Below, piece after piece: positions 46,166 through 55,002 of a DNA stretch of 64,000 bases. The notes beneath the pieces are model-generated. The model searched no databases, was not told where the DNA came from, and saw only the letters and a list, made by a program, of their open reading frames with translations. This DNA comes from Pelagivirga sediminicola (lineage in GTDB: Bacteria; Pseudomonadota; Alphaproteobacteria; Rhodobacterales; Rhodobacteraceae). Position numbers and translations under genes: made by a program. Location of the stretch: NCBI RefSeq assembly GCF_003072125.1, contig NZ_QCYH01000001.1, positions 496,001 through 560,000 of the forward strand, in the 5' to 3' direction. Position 1 is the stretch's first letter, and each line of letters begins with the position of its first letter.

Positions 46166-46719
46166 GAAACCTCCAGAACATCGGGGCGCGTGGCGAGGGC
46201 CGCGATCACCTGGCTGGCCATCATGTCGATCGTATAGCTGGCATCCGAGACGACGGCCAGATCGGCCTTGGCATAGATCGGGGTGCGCGCCTCGAACAGA
46301 TCCCGCAACGTGCGATATGGATCAGGAGTGCGCAATAAGGGCCTGGTATCCTTGTTCTTTACCCGGCTCCACAGCAGCCTGAGATCCGCGTTCAGCCAGA
46401 CCGAAACCCCCTTGGCCGAGATCAGATCACGGTTGCGCGCGGACAGGAACGCGCCGCCCCCGGTGGACAGGATACAGCAAGGGCCGCGCAGCAAACGGTC
46501 GATGATTTCGCTTTCGCGGCTGCGAAAGAACGCCTCGCCGTCGCGGGCGAAAATCTCGGCTATGGTCATGGCGGCGGCGGATTCGATCTCGGCGTCGGAA
46601 TCGAGAAAGGGCACGGACAGACGGCTTGCCAGGGCGCGGCCTACCGCGGTTTTGCCGGCGCCCATCATGCCCACCAGAACCACCGTCTTCTTCAGTTTGC
46701 CGGTGCCTGCATTGGCCAC
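46162..46719 (-). CDS. aroK: Shikimate kinase
   Basis: A 185-residue kinase that phosphorylates shikimate with ATP. The P-loop is GMMGAGKTAVGRAL, the shikimate site has DSDAEIE and STGGGAF, and the lid and C-terminal part contain WLNADLRLLWSR and RPLLRT. GTG 46719 is chosen as start: a strong GGGGGAG lies 8 nt upstream and the protein then begins MANAGTGKLKKTVVLVG; the in-frame ATG further up at about 46749 is possible. It is coupled to aroB by a 4-nt overlap and divergent from the xerD operon. Confidence 0.95.
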   Translation of the reverse strand: MANAGTGKLKKTVVLVGMMGAGKTAVGRALASRLSVPFLDSDAEIESAAAMTIAEIFARDGEAFFRSRESEIIDRLLRGPCCILSTGGGAFLSARNRDLISAKGVSVWLNADLRLLWSRVKNKDTRPLLRTPDPYRTLRDLFEARTPIYAKADLAVVSDASYTIDMMASQVIAALATRPDVLEVS

Positions 46720-46830
46720 GCTCGGCACTCCCCCGCCCAAATATCGCATCGCCGCATTGAATGACGTGATCTTGTGCAAAAGGCCAGTTATAAGTTGGGC
46801 AAAACAGACCGCAAGGCAGGCAGGCATATC

Positions 46831-46980
46831 GTGTTCAGACTTATCAAATGGTTGTTTTATCTGGCCATTCTCGCGTTCATCGGGCTGGTCGGATACGCGT
46901 ATCTGGGCCCGTTTTTCGGCGCCGATTTCGCCCCGCCTTCCAGCGAGATTCGTCAGGAAATCATTCTTGACGTGGAATGA
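46831..46980 (+). CDS. Small membrane protein, 49 aa, first gene of the xerD unit
   Basis: Starting at GTG 46831 (MFRLIKWLFYLAILAF), this 49-residue peptide has one transmembrane helix (residues about 6-24), a GPFFGADFAPP turn and an acidic end (EIRQEIILDVE). It overlaps the start of the next gene by 14 nt, so the two are co-translated. An upstream in-frame ATG is less likely because of poor spacing. No function can be assigned. Confidence 0.75.
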   Translation: MFRLIKWLFYLAILAFIGLVGYAYLGPFFGADFAPPSSEIRQEIILDVE

Positions 46981-48508
46981 TGCCTTAGCCACCGCAGCGC
47001 TGGCGACACTGTTTGCCCTGCCCGCCGCGCTGGATGCGCAGCAAACTGCCCGGCCCGCGGTGCCCGATCCGCTGTCGGCGATCGACTGGCTGGAGCAGGC
47101 CGCGCCCGCCCCGCGCGCGGACGAGCCCCCCGTCGCGGGCCAGGTTACGATCCCCAGCGTCGAGGTGACGCCGCTGGATGCGGCCACGGCGGGCGCCGTC
47201 GGGCTGCTGCCCCCCTCGGTGACGGGATTGCCGGCGGATTTGTGGCGCAGCAGCGATGCGGCCGATCTGACCGCGCTCTGGCGCCGGGTCAGCACGCAGC
47301 CGCCGCCGGCGATCCAGGCGCTTTATCACACGCTTCTTCTGGCCGAGGCCGACCCGCCGCAGGGGGATTCGGGCGCTTATCTGCGGACCCGCGTCGCCAT
47401 CCTGCGCCGCTTCGGCGCCGTGGAGCCTGCGCTGGAGCTGATGACGCGCGCCGGGCCGGAACGGGCCGCGCTTTTCGGCGAATGGTTCGATCTTTCGCTG
47501 CTGATCGGCAACGAGGTCGAGGCCTGCACCGCCCTGCGCGATGCGCCGACGCTTCTGAATGACGACGCGGCGCAGATCTATTGCACCGCGCTGACCGGCG
47601 ACTGGCGCACCGCGCTGCTGCTCTATGACACACGCCTTGCGCTGGGATCGCTGGGCGCCGAGCGGGCGGCGCTGCTGGATCATTTCCTCGATCCCGAGAT
47701 GTCGGATGGCGCAGCGCCGCCTGCGCCGATGACGCAGCCCACTGCACTGGATTTCCGCCTGTTCGAGGCGATCGGCACGCCGCTGGCGACGCGCGATTTG
47801 CCTGCGGCCTTCGCGATGGCGGACCTGCGCGGCACCGTCGGCTGGAAGGCCGAGATCGAGGCGGCCGAGCGGCTGACCCGGCTGGGCGCGCTGGGGGCGA
47901 ACCGCCTGATGGGGCTTTACACACGGCAAAGCCCGTCCGCGTCGGGCGGGGTGTGGGACCGCGCGCAGGCGGTGCAGGATCTGGACGCCGCGCTTGAGGA
48001 CGGCGCGCCCGGTGCCATCGGCGCCGCGTTGACCGCCGCGTGGGATCTGATGCGCGAGGTCGGACTGGAGCTGCCGTTTGCCGAGATGTTCGCGGCGCGG
48101 CTGGACGAGGCCGAGCTGACCGGCGACGCGCAGGTGCTGGCATTCCGCATCGCGCTGCTGACCTCCGAATACGAGGCTGTGGCCGCCTCCCCGCCGCCGG
48201 GGCCTGCCGCGCGGGCGCTTGCCGCCCTGGCGCAGGGGCGCGCGGATGCCGCGCTCGCCGATGGCGCCGCGGAACAAGTGATTGCCGGTGCGTTCGCGGC
48301 CCCGCCGCAGGCCCCGCCAGAGCATGCAGAGCTGATCCGGCGAGGCAAGCTGGGCGAGGCGATCCTGTCCGCCGCGCTGCAATTTGACCGCGCGGACGGC
48401 GACCCGCGCCAGATGGCGGATGCCCTTGGCACGCTGCGCGCCGTCGGCCTGGAGGATACCGCGCGCCGCGCCGCGCTTCAGGCGCTGATCCTGGAGCAGG
48501 CCCAATGA
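46967..48508 (+). CDS. Secreted hypothetical protein upstream of xerD
   Basis: A 513-residue protein. TTG 46967 is the inferred start: AGGAAA lies upstream, and the resulting N-terminus MTWNDALATAALATLFALPA, then ALDAQQ, is a Sec signal peptide. The mature protein is Ala/Leu-rich and almost wholly helical, suggesting TPR-like repeats (for example ALELMTRAGPERAALF and EACTALRDAPTLLNDD), but no named domain is recognised. It begins inside the 49-aa gene and ends in a 4-nt overlap with xerD, so the three genes form a tightly coupled unit. Confidence 0.82.
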   Translation: MTWNDALATAALATLFALPAALDAQQTARPAVPDPLSAIDWLEQAAPAPRADEPPVAGQVTIPSVEVTPLDAATAGAVGLLPPSVTGLPADLWRSSDAADLTALWRRVSTQPPPAIQALYHTLLLAEADPPQGDSGAYLRTRVAILRRFGAVEPALELMTRAGPERAALFGEWFDLSLLIGNEVEACTALRDAPTLLNDDAAQIYCTALTGDWRTALLLYDTRLALGSLGAERAALLDHFLDPEMSDGAAPPAPMTQPTALDFRLFEAIGTPLATRDLPAAFAMADLRGTVGWKAEIEAAERLTRLGALGANRLMGLYTRQSPSASGGVWDRAQAVQDLDAALEDGAPGAIGAALTAAWDLMREVGLELPFAEMFAARLDEAELTGDAQVLAFRIALLTSEYEAVAASPPPGPAARALAALAQGRADAALADGAAEQVIAGAFAAPPQAPPEHAELIRRGKLGEAILSAALQFDRADGDPRQMADALGTLRAVGLEDTARRAALQALILEQAQ

Positions 48509-49455
48509 GCGATGCGCACTGGATCGCCGCATTCCTTGAGGCGCAGGCCGCCGAGCAGGGGGCCGCGCGCAACACGCTGGACGCCTATGCGCGCGATCTG
48601 GCCGATTTCACCGGCTGGCTGGCGCATGCGGGGCTGGGCCCGGCCAGCGCCCAGCGCGCCGATGTGGAGCGCTACCTTGTCGGGCTGGAGGCGCAGGGGC
48701 TGGCCAAATCCACCCGCGCGCGGCGGCTCTCGGCGATCAAGCAGCTCTATCGCTTCGCGTTCGAGGATCGCTTGCGCGCCGACAATCCGGCGGTCCAGAT
48801 CAAGGGGCCCGGCCGTGATGCCCGCCTGCCCAAGACCCTGACCGAGGACGAGGTCGACCGCCTGCTGGAGGCCGCGCGCACCACCGGGCGCAGCGCCCGC
48901 GACCGGTGTCGCAACACCTGCCTGATGGAGTTGCTATACGCCACCGGGATGCGCGTGAGCGAGCTGGTCTCGCTGCCTGTCGCCTCGGCCCGCGGCAACC
49001 CCCAGATGCTGATGATTCGCGGCAAGGGCGGCAAGGAGCGGATGGTGCCGCTGTCCCCCCCGGCCCGCGCCGCGCTTCAGGCCTGGCTGGCGATGCTGGA
49101 CGCGCAGGCCGAAGCCGACCGCGCGCGCGGCGCCGCGCCGCCTGCGTATCTCTTCGCCTCATCGGGCAAGGCCGGCCACCTGACGCGCCACCGCTTTTAC
49201 GTGCTGATCAAGGAGATCGCCGCCTGCGCGGGCGTCAGCCCGGCCAAGGTCACGCCGCACACGCTGCGCCACGCCTTTGCCACGCATCTTCTGGCCAATG
49301 GCGCGGATCTGATGGCCATTCAGGCGCTTCTGGGCCATGCCGATGTCGCCACGACCGAGATTTACACCCATGTTCTGGACGCCCGCCTGCAGGCGCTGGT
49401 GCTGGAGCATCACCCCCTCTCGGAGCAGGCGCCGCGCAAATCCGAAACGCCCTAG
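48505..49455 (+). CDS. xerD: Site-specific tyrosine recombinase XerD
   Basis: A 316-residue recombinase that, with XerC, resolves chromosome dimers at dif. The N-terminal SAM-like core-binding domain covers about residues 5-90. The catalytic domain shows all active residues: Arg in ATGMRVSELVSL, Lys in RGKGGKERMVPL, HTLRH, and the His and Tyr of LLGHADVATTEIYTHV. The context, with no att site or phage genes, marks it as the chromosomal recombinase. It overlaps the upstream secreted-protein gene by 4 nt. Confidence 0.95.
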   Translation: MSDAHWIAAFLEAQAAEQGAARNTLDAYARDLADFTGWLAHAGLGPASAQRADVERYLVGLEAQGLAKSTRARRLSAIKQLYRFAFEDRLRADNPAVQIKGPGRDARLPKTLTEDEVDRLLEAARTTGRSARDRCRNTCLMELLYATGMRVSELVSLPVASARGNPQMLMIRGKGGKERMVPLSPPARAALQAWLAMLDAQAEADRARGAAPPAYLFASSGKAGHLTRHRFYVLIKEIAACAGVSPAKVTPHTLRHAFATHLLANGADLMAIQALLGHADVATTEIYTHVLDARLQALVLEHHPLSEQAPRKSETP

Positions 49456-49669
49456 CTGCGCGCGCCTCTCCCGTCCATCCGCCCTTTGGCACGCGCAATC
49501 GCCAAGGCTCCCTTGATCGCGGGCGCCGCGCGGCCCATAAAGCCATGACGTTTCGCACACCGCGCAAGGCGGGCGGGCGACACCATCCGGCGGCGGGAAT
49601 TTTTGAAGGGTACCTGCCTGCCGAACACGGCACAGAACGCCATAGCGGCACAAAAGGACTTGCACCCCC

Positions 49670-50977
49670 ATGGACGCGACATTCGCGATTTTCGATCTGG
49701 CCTTCTGGTTGACCGCGGGCGCCATCCTGCTGCTGTTGGTGCTGTCGGGGCTGTTTTCGGGCAGTGAAACCGCACTGACGGCGGCATCGCGCGGCAAGCT
49801 GCGCGCGCGCGCCGACAAGGGCGATACCGGCGCCGAGCGTGCGCTGGCGATCACCGAAGACAACGAGCGGCTGATCGGTTCGGTCCTGCTGGGCAACAAC
49901 CTGGTCAACATCCTGGCCACGTCGCTGGCCACCGCGCTCTTCACGCGGATGTTCGGCGATTCGGGCGTGGCGCTGGCCACGCTGGTGATGACGCTGCTGG
50001 TGCTGGTCTTTGCCGAGGTCCTGCCCAAGACCTATGCCATCACCAATGCCGAGGTCGCGGCCAGCCGCGTCGCCCCCGTCATCACCATCGTGATCCGCCT
50101 GTTTTCGCCGGTCGTGTCGGCGGTGCGCGTCTTCGTGCGGCTGGTCCTGAGGATCTTCGGCGTCAAGACCGATCCCGACGGCCAGATCCTCGCCGTGCGC
50201 GAGGAGATCGCAGGCGCGCTTTACCTTGGCCATTCCGAAGGCGTCGTCGAAAAGGAGGACCGCGATCGCATCCTCGGCGCGCTTGATCTGGGCGAGCGGG
50301 CGGTCGAGGAAATCATGCGCCACCGCAGCCAGATCGAGATGATCGACGCGGGGCTGGAGCCGGTGGCGATCCTCGATCAATGTCTGAAATCGCCCCATAC
50401 CCGCCTGCCCGTCTACGAGGGCGATCCCGACAATATCATCGGCATCGTCCACGCCAAGGATCTGCTGCGCGCGATGCACAGGCTCGCCCTTGGCGAGGGC
50501 GGCAGCGCCAGCGCATGGCGCCGCTTCGACATCAAGTCGGTGGTGAGAAAGCCCTATTTCGTGCCCGAAACCACGACGCTGGACGATCAGATGCGGCAAT
50601 TCCTGCGCATGCGCACGCATTTCGCGCTGGTGGTGGACGAATACGGCTCGCTTCAGGGGCTCATCACGCTGGAGGACATTCTGGAAGAGATCGTCGGCGA
50701 GATCACAGACGAATTCGACACCGACGCCGAGCATCCGATCCGGCGCAGCGACGACAACCAGTTTCTGGTCGATGGCGCCATGACGATCCGCGACCTGAAC
50801 CGCGCGACCGACTGGTCGCTGCCCGATGACGAGGCCAACACCATCGCCGGGCTGGTCATCCACGAGGCGCAGATGATCCCGAAGGTGAACCAGGTGTTCA
50901 ACTTCCACGGCTTCCGCTTCGAGGTGATGGCGCGCAAGGCAAACCGCATCACGCGGCTGAAGATCAGCAAGCTTTGA
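49670..50977 (+). CDS. HlyC/CorC-type hemolysin family protein (DUF21-CBS-CorC_HlyC)
   Basis: A 435-residue membrane protein. The DUF21 (CNNM) domain with 3-4 helices covers about residues 5-195 (LSGLFSGSETALTAASRGKL, and LVFAEVLPKTYAITN). Two CBS motifs span about 210-335 (RILGALDLGERAVEEIMRH, FALVVDEYGSLQGLITLED in part). The CorC_HlyC transporter-associated domain ends the protein. CNNM/CorC proteins take part in Mg2+ handling; the hemolysin name is historical. A 214-bp gap follows xerD in which I see no clear element. It is convergent with the next oxidoreductase. Confidence 0.94.
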   Translation: MDATFAIFDLAFWLTAGAILLLLVLSGLFSGSETALTAASRGKLRARADKGDTGAERALAITEDNERLIGSVLLGNNLVNILATSLATALFTRMFGDSGVALATLVMTLLVLVFAEVLPKTYAITNAEVAASRVAPVITIVIRLFSPVVSAVRVFVRLVLRIFGVKTDPDGQILAVREEIAGALYLGHSEGVVEKEDRDRILGALDLGERAVEEIMRHRSQIEMIDAGLEPVAILDQCLKSPHTRLPVYEGDPDNIIGIVHAKDLLRAMHRLALGEGGSASAWRRFDIKSVVRKPYFVPETTTLDDQMRQFLRMRTHFALVVDEYGSLQGLITLEDILEEIVGEITDEFDTDAEHPIRRSDDNQFLVDGAMTIRDLNRATDWSLPDDEANTIAGLVIHEAQMIPKVNQVFNFHGFRFEVMARKANRITRLKISKL

Positions 50978-50999
50978 CCCGGCCTTTAGCCCCGCCGCT

Positions 51000-53420
51000 T
51001 CAACCGCGCAGCCGTGCTCCATCGGGATCGAAGGGCGGCGCGGGCAGGATCGTGGCGCCATGCGGCCGGCCCAGCACCATCACCTCGACGCGGTCGCCCG
51101 GCTGCGCGCCTTTGACATAGCCCAGCGCCAGGCTCATCCCCACCCAGTAGCCGTAGCTGCCCGACGTCACGCGCCCGATGCCCGCGCCGTCCTTGAAGAT
51201 CGGCTCGCCGCCGGTGGCATCGGCGCCCGATGCCTGCGTGTCCGCCTCGTCCAGATGCAGCAGGACCAGCGTCTCGCGCGCGGGCTCGCGCATCGCGGCG
51301 GCGGCGGCATCCCGATGCAGGAAATCCTTGTCCAGCTTGACCAGCGGCGCCAGCCCCACCTCCTGCGGCCAGTATTCGGGACTGTATTCGCGCCCCCAGC
51401 TGCCATAGCCCTTCTCGATGCGCAGGCTCATCAGCGCGCGGCTGCCCACGGGGCCTGCGCCCAGCGCGCGCCCGGCCTCCAGAAGCGCCGTGTAGAGCGC
51501 GACCTGATCGCCGGTCGCGCAATGCAGCTCCCATCCCAGATCGCCGGTGAAGCTGACGCGCAGCGCGAGGCACTCGACGCCCGCCACCCGGATGCTGGCG
51601 GAGCGCATGAACGGGAAATCCGCGGTCGCAAGCGATGCGTCGGTCAGCCCCTGAAGCAGCTCGCGCGATCCGGGGCCCGCGACGTTGAAGCCGCAGATCG
51701 CCTCTGTCCGGCTTTCGAAAATGGTCCCTTCGGGCAACGGGACCATGTTGAAGAACCGCTTGTGATACCGCTCGGCCATGCCCGACCCGATGATCCAGAA
51801 TTCGTCTTCTGCGGTGCGCGTGACGGTGAAATCCCCCGCAATTCCGCCGCGCACAGAGATCAGCGGCGTCAGACAGGACCGGCCTACCGCGCCCGGCATG
51901 CGGTTGGCGAAGACGGCGTTCAGCCATGCCTCGGCGCCCGGCCCGGCGCAGCGGTATTTGGCAAAGTTCGATATGTCGATGATCCCCGCCCGCTCGCGCA
52001 GCATGCGGCATTCCTCGCCCACGGGCGCCCACCAGTTCTGGCGCGTGAAGCCCTTGGTCTCCTCGACGCCGGGCGTGCCCGCAAACCACAGCGGATGCTC
52101 CCAGCCATAGTTCAGGCCGAACACCGCACCCATGTCCTTTTGCATTTCATAGGCCGGGCGCACGCGGCAGGGGCGGCCTGCGCTGCGCTCTTCATACGGG
52201 AAGTGGATGGCAAAGCGGTTGGCGTATTGATCGCCCACCTTCGCCTTGGTGAATGCCTTGTCCGCCCAGTCGCCGAAGCGCGCCATGTCCCATGCGAACA
52301 TGTCATGGCGCATCTCGCCCTCGACGATCCAGTCGGCCACCATGAGGCCCATCCCGGCCGATTGCGAAAATCCGGGGATGATGCCGTTGCAGCAAAAATA
52401 GCCCTTCTTTTCGGGCACGGGGCCAAGGATCACGTTGGCGTCGGGCGTCCAGATCATCGGGCCGTTGATGACCCGCTTGATCCCCGCCGCGCCCGCGGCC
52501 GGCACGCGGTCGATGGCGCGCATCATGTTGTACTCGATCCGGTCCAGATCATCGGCGAAAAGCTCATGCGCGAAATCCAGCGGTGTGCCCTCCTCCGCCC
52601 AGAAACGCATATCCTTTTCATAGGCGCCGATCAGCAGGCCTTTGCCCTCTTGCCGCAAATAGTATTCGCCGTCCCGGTCGGCGACCGACGGCAGGCGGCG
52701 GTCCAGCGCGGCGATCTCGGCAATCGTTTCGGTCACGAAATACTGGTGCTCGGTCGGTTGCAGCGGCAGGGTGATCCCCGCCAGCGCCGCCACCTCCCGG
52801 CCCCAGAGGCCGGCGGCATTGACGATCCAGGGGGTGCTGATATTGCCCTTGGGCGTCTCGACGATCCAGCTGCCATCGGGCTGGTGCCGGGTGGCGGTGA
52901 CCGGCGTGAAGCGGTGGATTTCGGCCCCCGCCGCCCGCGCGCCGGCCGCGTAGGCGGCGGTCACGCCCGACGGGTCCACGTTGCCGCCGTCCGGCTCCCA
53001 CATGATGCAGCGAATGCCGTCGAAATTGACCAGCGGATGCAGCGCCTCGGCCTCGGCGCGATCTATCTCGCTGAAATTCATGCCATAAAGCCGGGCCTTG
53101 GCCGCCTGCAGGCGCAGCTGATGCTCGCGCGCCTCGGTCTGCGCGAGGTAAAGCGAGCCGGGCTGGAACACGCCGCAGCTTTGGCCCGTCTCGGCCTCCA
53201 GCCGGTTGTAAAGCGTCATGGTGTAGTGCTGCAGGCGGCTGATATTGGCGCTGTCGTGCAGCCCGTGGATGTTGGCCGCCGCATGCCATGTAGAGCCCGA
53301 CGTCAGCTCGTCCCGCTCCAGCAGGATCACATCGGTCCAGCCCAGTTTCGTCAGATGGTAAAGGATCGAACATCCGATGACGCCGCCCCCGATGACGACA
53401 GCCTGTGCGTGGGTTTTCAT
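51000..53420 (-). CDS. FAD-dependent oxidoreductase / GcvT fusion (dimethylglycine or sarcosine dehydrogenase family), copy 1
   Basis: An 806-residue protein. The N-terminal DAO-type FAD domain (GGGVIGCSILYHLTKLG) has TSGSTWHAA, where the His of WHAA is the position for covalent FAD in DMGDH/SarDH. An FAO_M linker, a GcvT folate domain (about 430-690) and a C-terminal GcvT domain follow. Relatives demethylate dimethylglycine or sarcosine and pass the methyl unit to tetrahydrofolate. The exact substrate is not shown. Start ATG 53420 follows GAGGA. A paralogue lies 1.6 kb away on the other strand. Confidence 0.92.
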   Translation of the reverse strand: MKTHAQAVVIGGGVIGCSILYHLTKLGWTDVILLERDELTSGSTWHAAANIHGLHDSANISRLQHYTMTLYNRLEAETGQSCGVFQPGSLYLAQTEAREHQLRLQAAKARLYGMNFSEIDRAEAEALHPLVNFDGIRCIMWEPDGGNVDPSGVTAAYAAGARAAGAEIHRFTPVTATRHQPDGSWIVETPKGNISTPWIVNAAGLWGREVAALAGITLPLQPTEHQYFVTETIAEIAALDRRLPSVADRDGEYYLRQEGKGLLIGAYEKDMRFWAEEGTPLDFAHELFADDLDRIEYNMMRAIDRVPAAGAAGIKRVINGPMIWTPDANVILGPVPEKKGYFCCNGIIPGFSQSAGMGLMVADWIVEGEMRHDMFAWDMARFGDWADKAFTKAKVGDQYANRFAIHFPYEERSAGRPCRVRPAYEMQKDMGAVFGLNYGWEHPLWFAGTPGVEETKGFTRQNWWAPVGEECRMLRERAGIIDISNFAKYRCAGPGAEAWLNAVFANRMPGAVGRSCLTPLISVRGGIAGDFTVTRTAEDEFWIIGSGMAERYHKRFFNMVPLPEGTIFESRTEAICGFNVAGPGSRELLQGLTDASLATADFPFMRSASIRVAGVECLALRVSFTGDLGWELHCATGDQVALYTALLEAGRALGAGPVGSRALMSLRIEKGYGSWGREYSPEYWPQEVGLAPLVKLDKDFLHRDAAAAAMREPARETLVLLHLDEADTQASGADATGGEPIFKDGAGIGRVTSGSYGYWVGMSLALGYVKGAQPGDRVEVMVLGRPHGATILPAPPFDPDGARLRG

Positions 53421-53529
53421 GGGCAGGGTCCTCGGCTCATATTTCTGCCGCAGCTTTAACGCGCGGCGGGTGGCGCGATTGCCTCGCAGCGACAAACGGC
53501 GTCGCGGCGGGACAAGTCACTGCGCGGCC

Positions 53530-54846
53530 CTACGCCTCGGTCACGCGCAGGCGCAACCGCTCGCTGACGGCGGCCAGCAGACGGTCCCGGTCGGGGGCGA
53601 AATCCATATGATCCAGCGCGCGCCGCAGCGCAAGTTCGGCAAATTTCTCGGCCGCGTTGCGCAGCCCCGCATCGGGATGTTGCATCAGTCCGGCCAGCGT
53701 TGCCTGAAGGCGGTGCTGCACCTCGTAGAGCTGCGCGCCATCGCGCGACAGCGCGCCAAAGCCATCGTCCAGCAGATTGCCCGGGCTGAGCGGCGGCACC
53801 CAGAGCCGGTCCAGATCGGGGCCCTCGCCGCCCTCTTCCTGCTCCTCCTCGTTGACGTTCTCGTCCGAATAGCTGGACAGGATGCGCCCGACGCGGGTGA
53901 TGACGTCAATCGCCGTGCCCGGATCGTTGATGCCCGGCGACAGCGCCTTGGAGGCGATCTCGCCCATCACGGTCAGACCGAACCGGGGATCCTGATCGTA
54001 GCTGCGCAGATCCTCGACGCTGACATGCCCGCGCAGAAGCGACAGGAATTCCTCGCGGTCGTCCTCCTTGACGCGGCCCTCGTACCACAGCAGCGGCTCG
54101 TGCAGAAAGACGAACTCGCCGATCGGCTTGGGCAGATAGACGCGCACCTCATAGCGCTCGGCGACCGCCTGAAGCCCTTCGGGATAGATATGCTGGATAT
54201 AGCCGCTTTCGTCGGACGCGACCGAGGTTGCATCGCGCGGCACGTCCCCGCGCAGCGGGTTGGCGCCAAGACAGGGCGTCTTCAGACGCTCCTTGAAGCG
54301 CCGCTTGGTGATGTCCTCGACCTGCCGCGTGGTGTGCAGCAGGCTGCCGAAGGTCTGCAGATGCAGCACCCAGCGCACCAGCGACCACACGACATAGGCC
54401 AGCACCAGCACCGTCAGCCAGAAGATCACCAGCGCATGCTCGTCCCCGAAAACGCTCGTCTCGCGCAGGATGATCGCGATCAGCGCATAGACCCACGCGC
54501 CGATAAAGGCCGCCAGCGTCTTTTGCGTCGTGCTGTCCTGCATGATCAGCTGATGCACCCGCGGCGTCCATTGCGAGGCCGAGCTGCGATAGGTCGAGAC
54601 CATCACCGTCATCGAAAAGATCGTGACCGACAGCATCGCGCTGGCGATGATATCCAGCAGCCGGTCCGCCGACGTCCCCGACAGGCGCCCGGCCAGTTGC
54701 TCGGGAACGAACAGCTCGATCAGCTGCGTCAGGCCAAGCGCAAACAGCGAAAGCATCCCCATCAACAGCACGCGCACCCACAGCTTGCGCGAATAATTGC
54801 GCGCCTTGCGCCACAGGGTCGAGGGGATCAGCAGGATGTTCTTCAT
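53530..54846 (-). CDS. DUF2254 membrane protein
   Basis: A 438-residue protein. The first 150 residues hold about four transmembrane helices (LLMGMLSLFALGLTQLIELF and the segments after TSADRLLDIIASAML). A soluble C-terminal part of about 280 residues follows, with FVFLHEPLLWYEGRVKED and VMGEIASKALSPGINDPGTA, which are typical for DUF2254. The family has no established function. It lies between the two paralogous FAD/GcvT oxidoreductases, in the same direction as copy 1 and divergent from copy 2. No shared pathway is shown. Confidence 0.93.
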   Translation of the reverse strand: MKNILLIPSTLWRKARNYSRKLWVRVLLMGMLSLFALGLTQLIELFVPEQLAGRLSGTSADRLLDIIASAMLSVTIFSMTVMVSTYRSSASQWTPRVHQLIMQDSTTQKTLAAFIGAWVYALIAIILRETSVFGDEHALVIFWLTVLVLAYVVWSLVRWVLHLQTFGSLLHTTRQVEDITKRRFKERLKTPCLGANPLRGDVPRDATSVASDESGYIQHIYPEGLQAVAERYEVRVYLPKPIGEFVFLHEPLLWYEGRVKEDDREEFLSLLRGHVSVEDLRSYDQDPRFGLTVMGEIASKALSPGINDPGTAIDVITRVGRILSSYSDENVNEEEQEEGGEGPDLDRLWVPPLSPGNLLDDGFGALSRDGAQLYEVQHRLQATLAGLMQHPDAGLRNAAEKFAELALRRALDHMDFAPDRDRLLAAVSERLRLRVTEA

Positions 54847-55002
54847 CGCTTATCAATTGCATGTGCCGGGGGCAGGTTCCATCGTTTTCCCGCGGCCTGC
54901 CCGCCGATGACCCCAAAAACGACAGGATCTGTCGCAGGCGCGCATGCCAAGGCCGGGCAGCCCCCGCACCTTGCCCGCATGGCCAGCAACAAGGGAAGCC
55001 CC

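Noticed and set aside
48505..49455. The tyrosine recombinase as sign of an integrative element
   Set aside because: It has full XerD features, sits in a housekeeping operon, and no attachment site, excisionase or phage gene is nearby.
49456..49669. A gene between xerD and the CorC-type gene
   Set aside because: No frame with a start, ribosome binding site and coding bias was seen.
51060..53459. A 799-codon plus-strand frame opposite the first FAD/GcvT oxidoreductase
   Set aside because: The minus-strand frame has complete FAD and GcvT motifs; the plus-strand translation is His/Arg/Gln-rich without any.
53377..55002. N-terminal extension of the second FAD/GcvT protein back to 53377
   Set aside because: The extension is antisense to DUF2254 and has no family similarity; ATG 55003 has a good ribosome binding site and gives the FAD-domain start.
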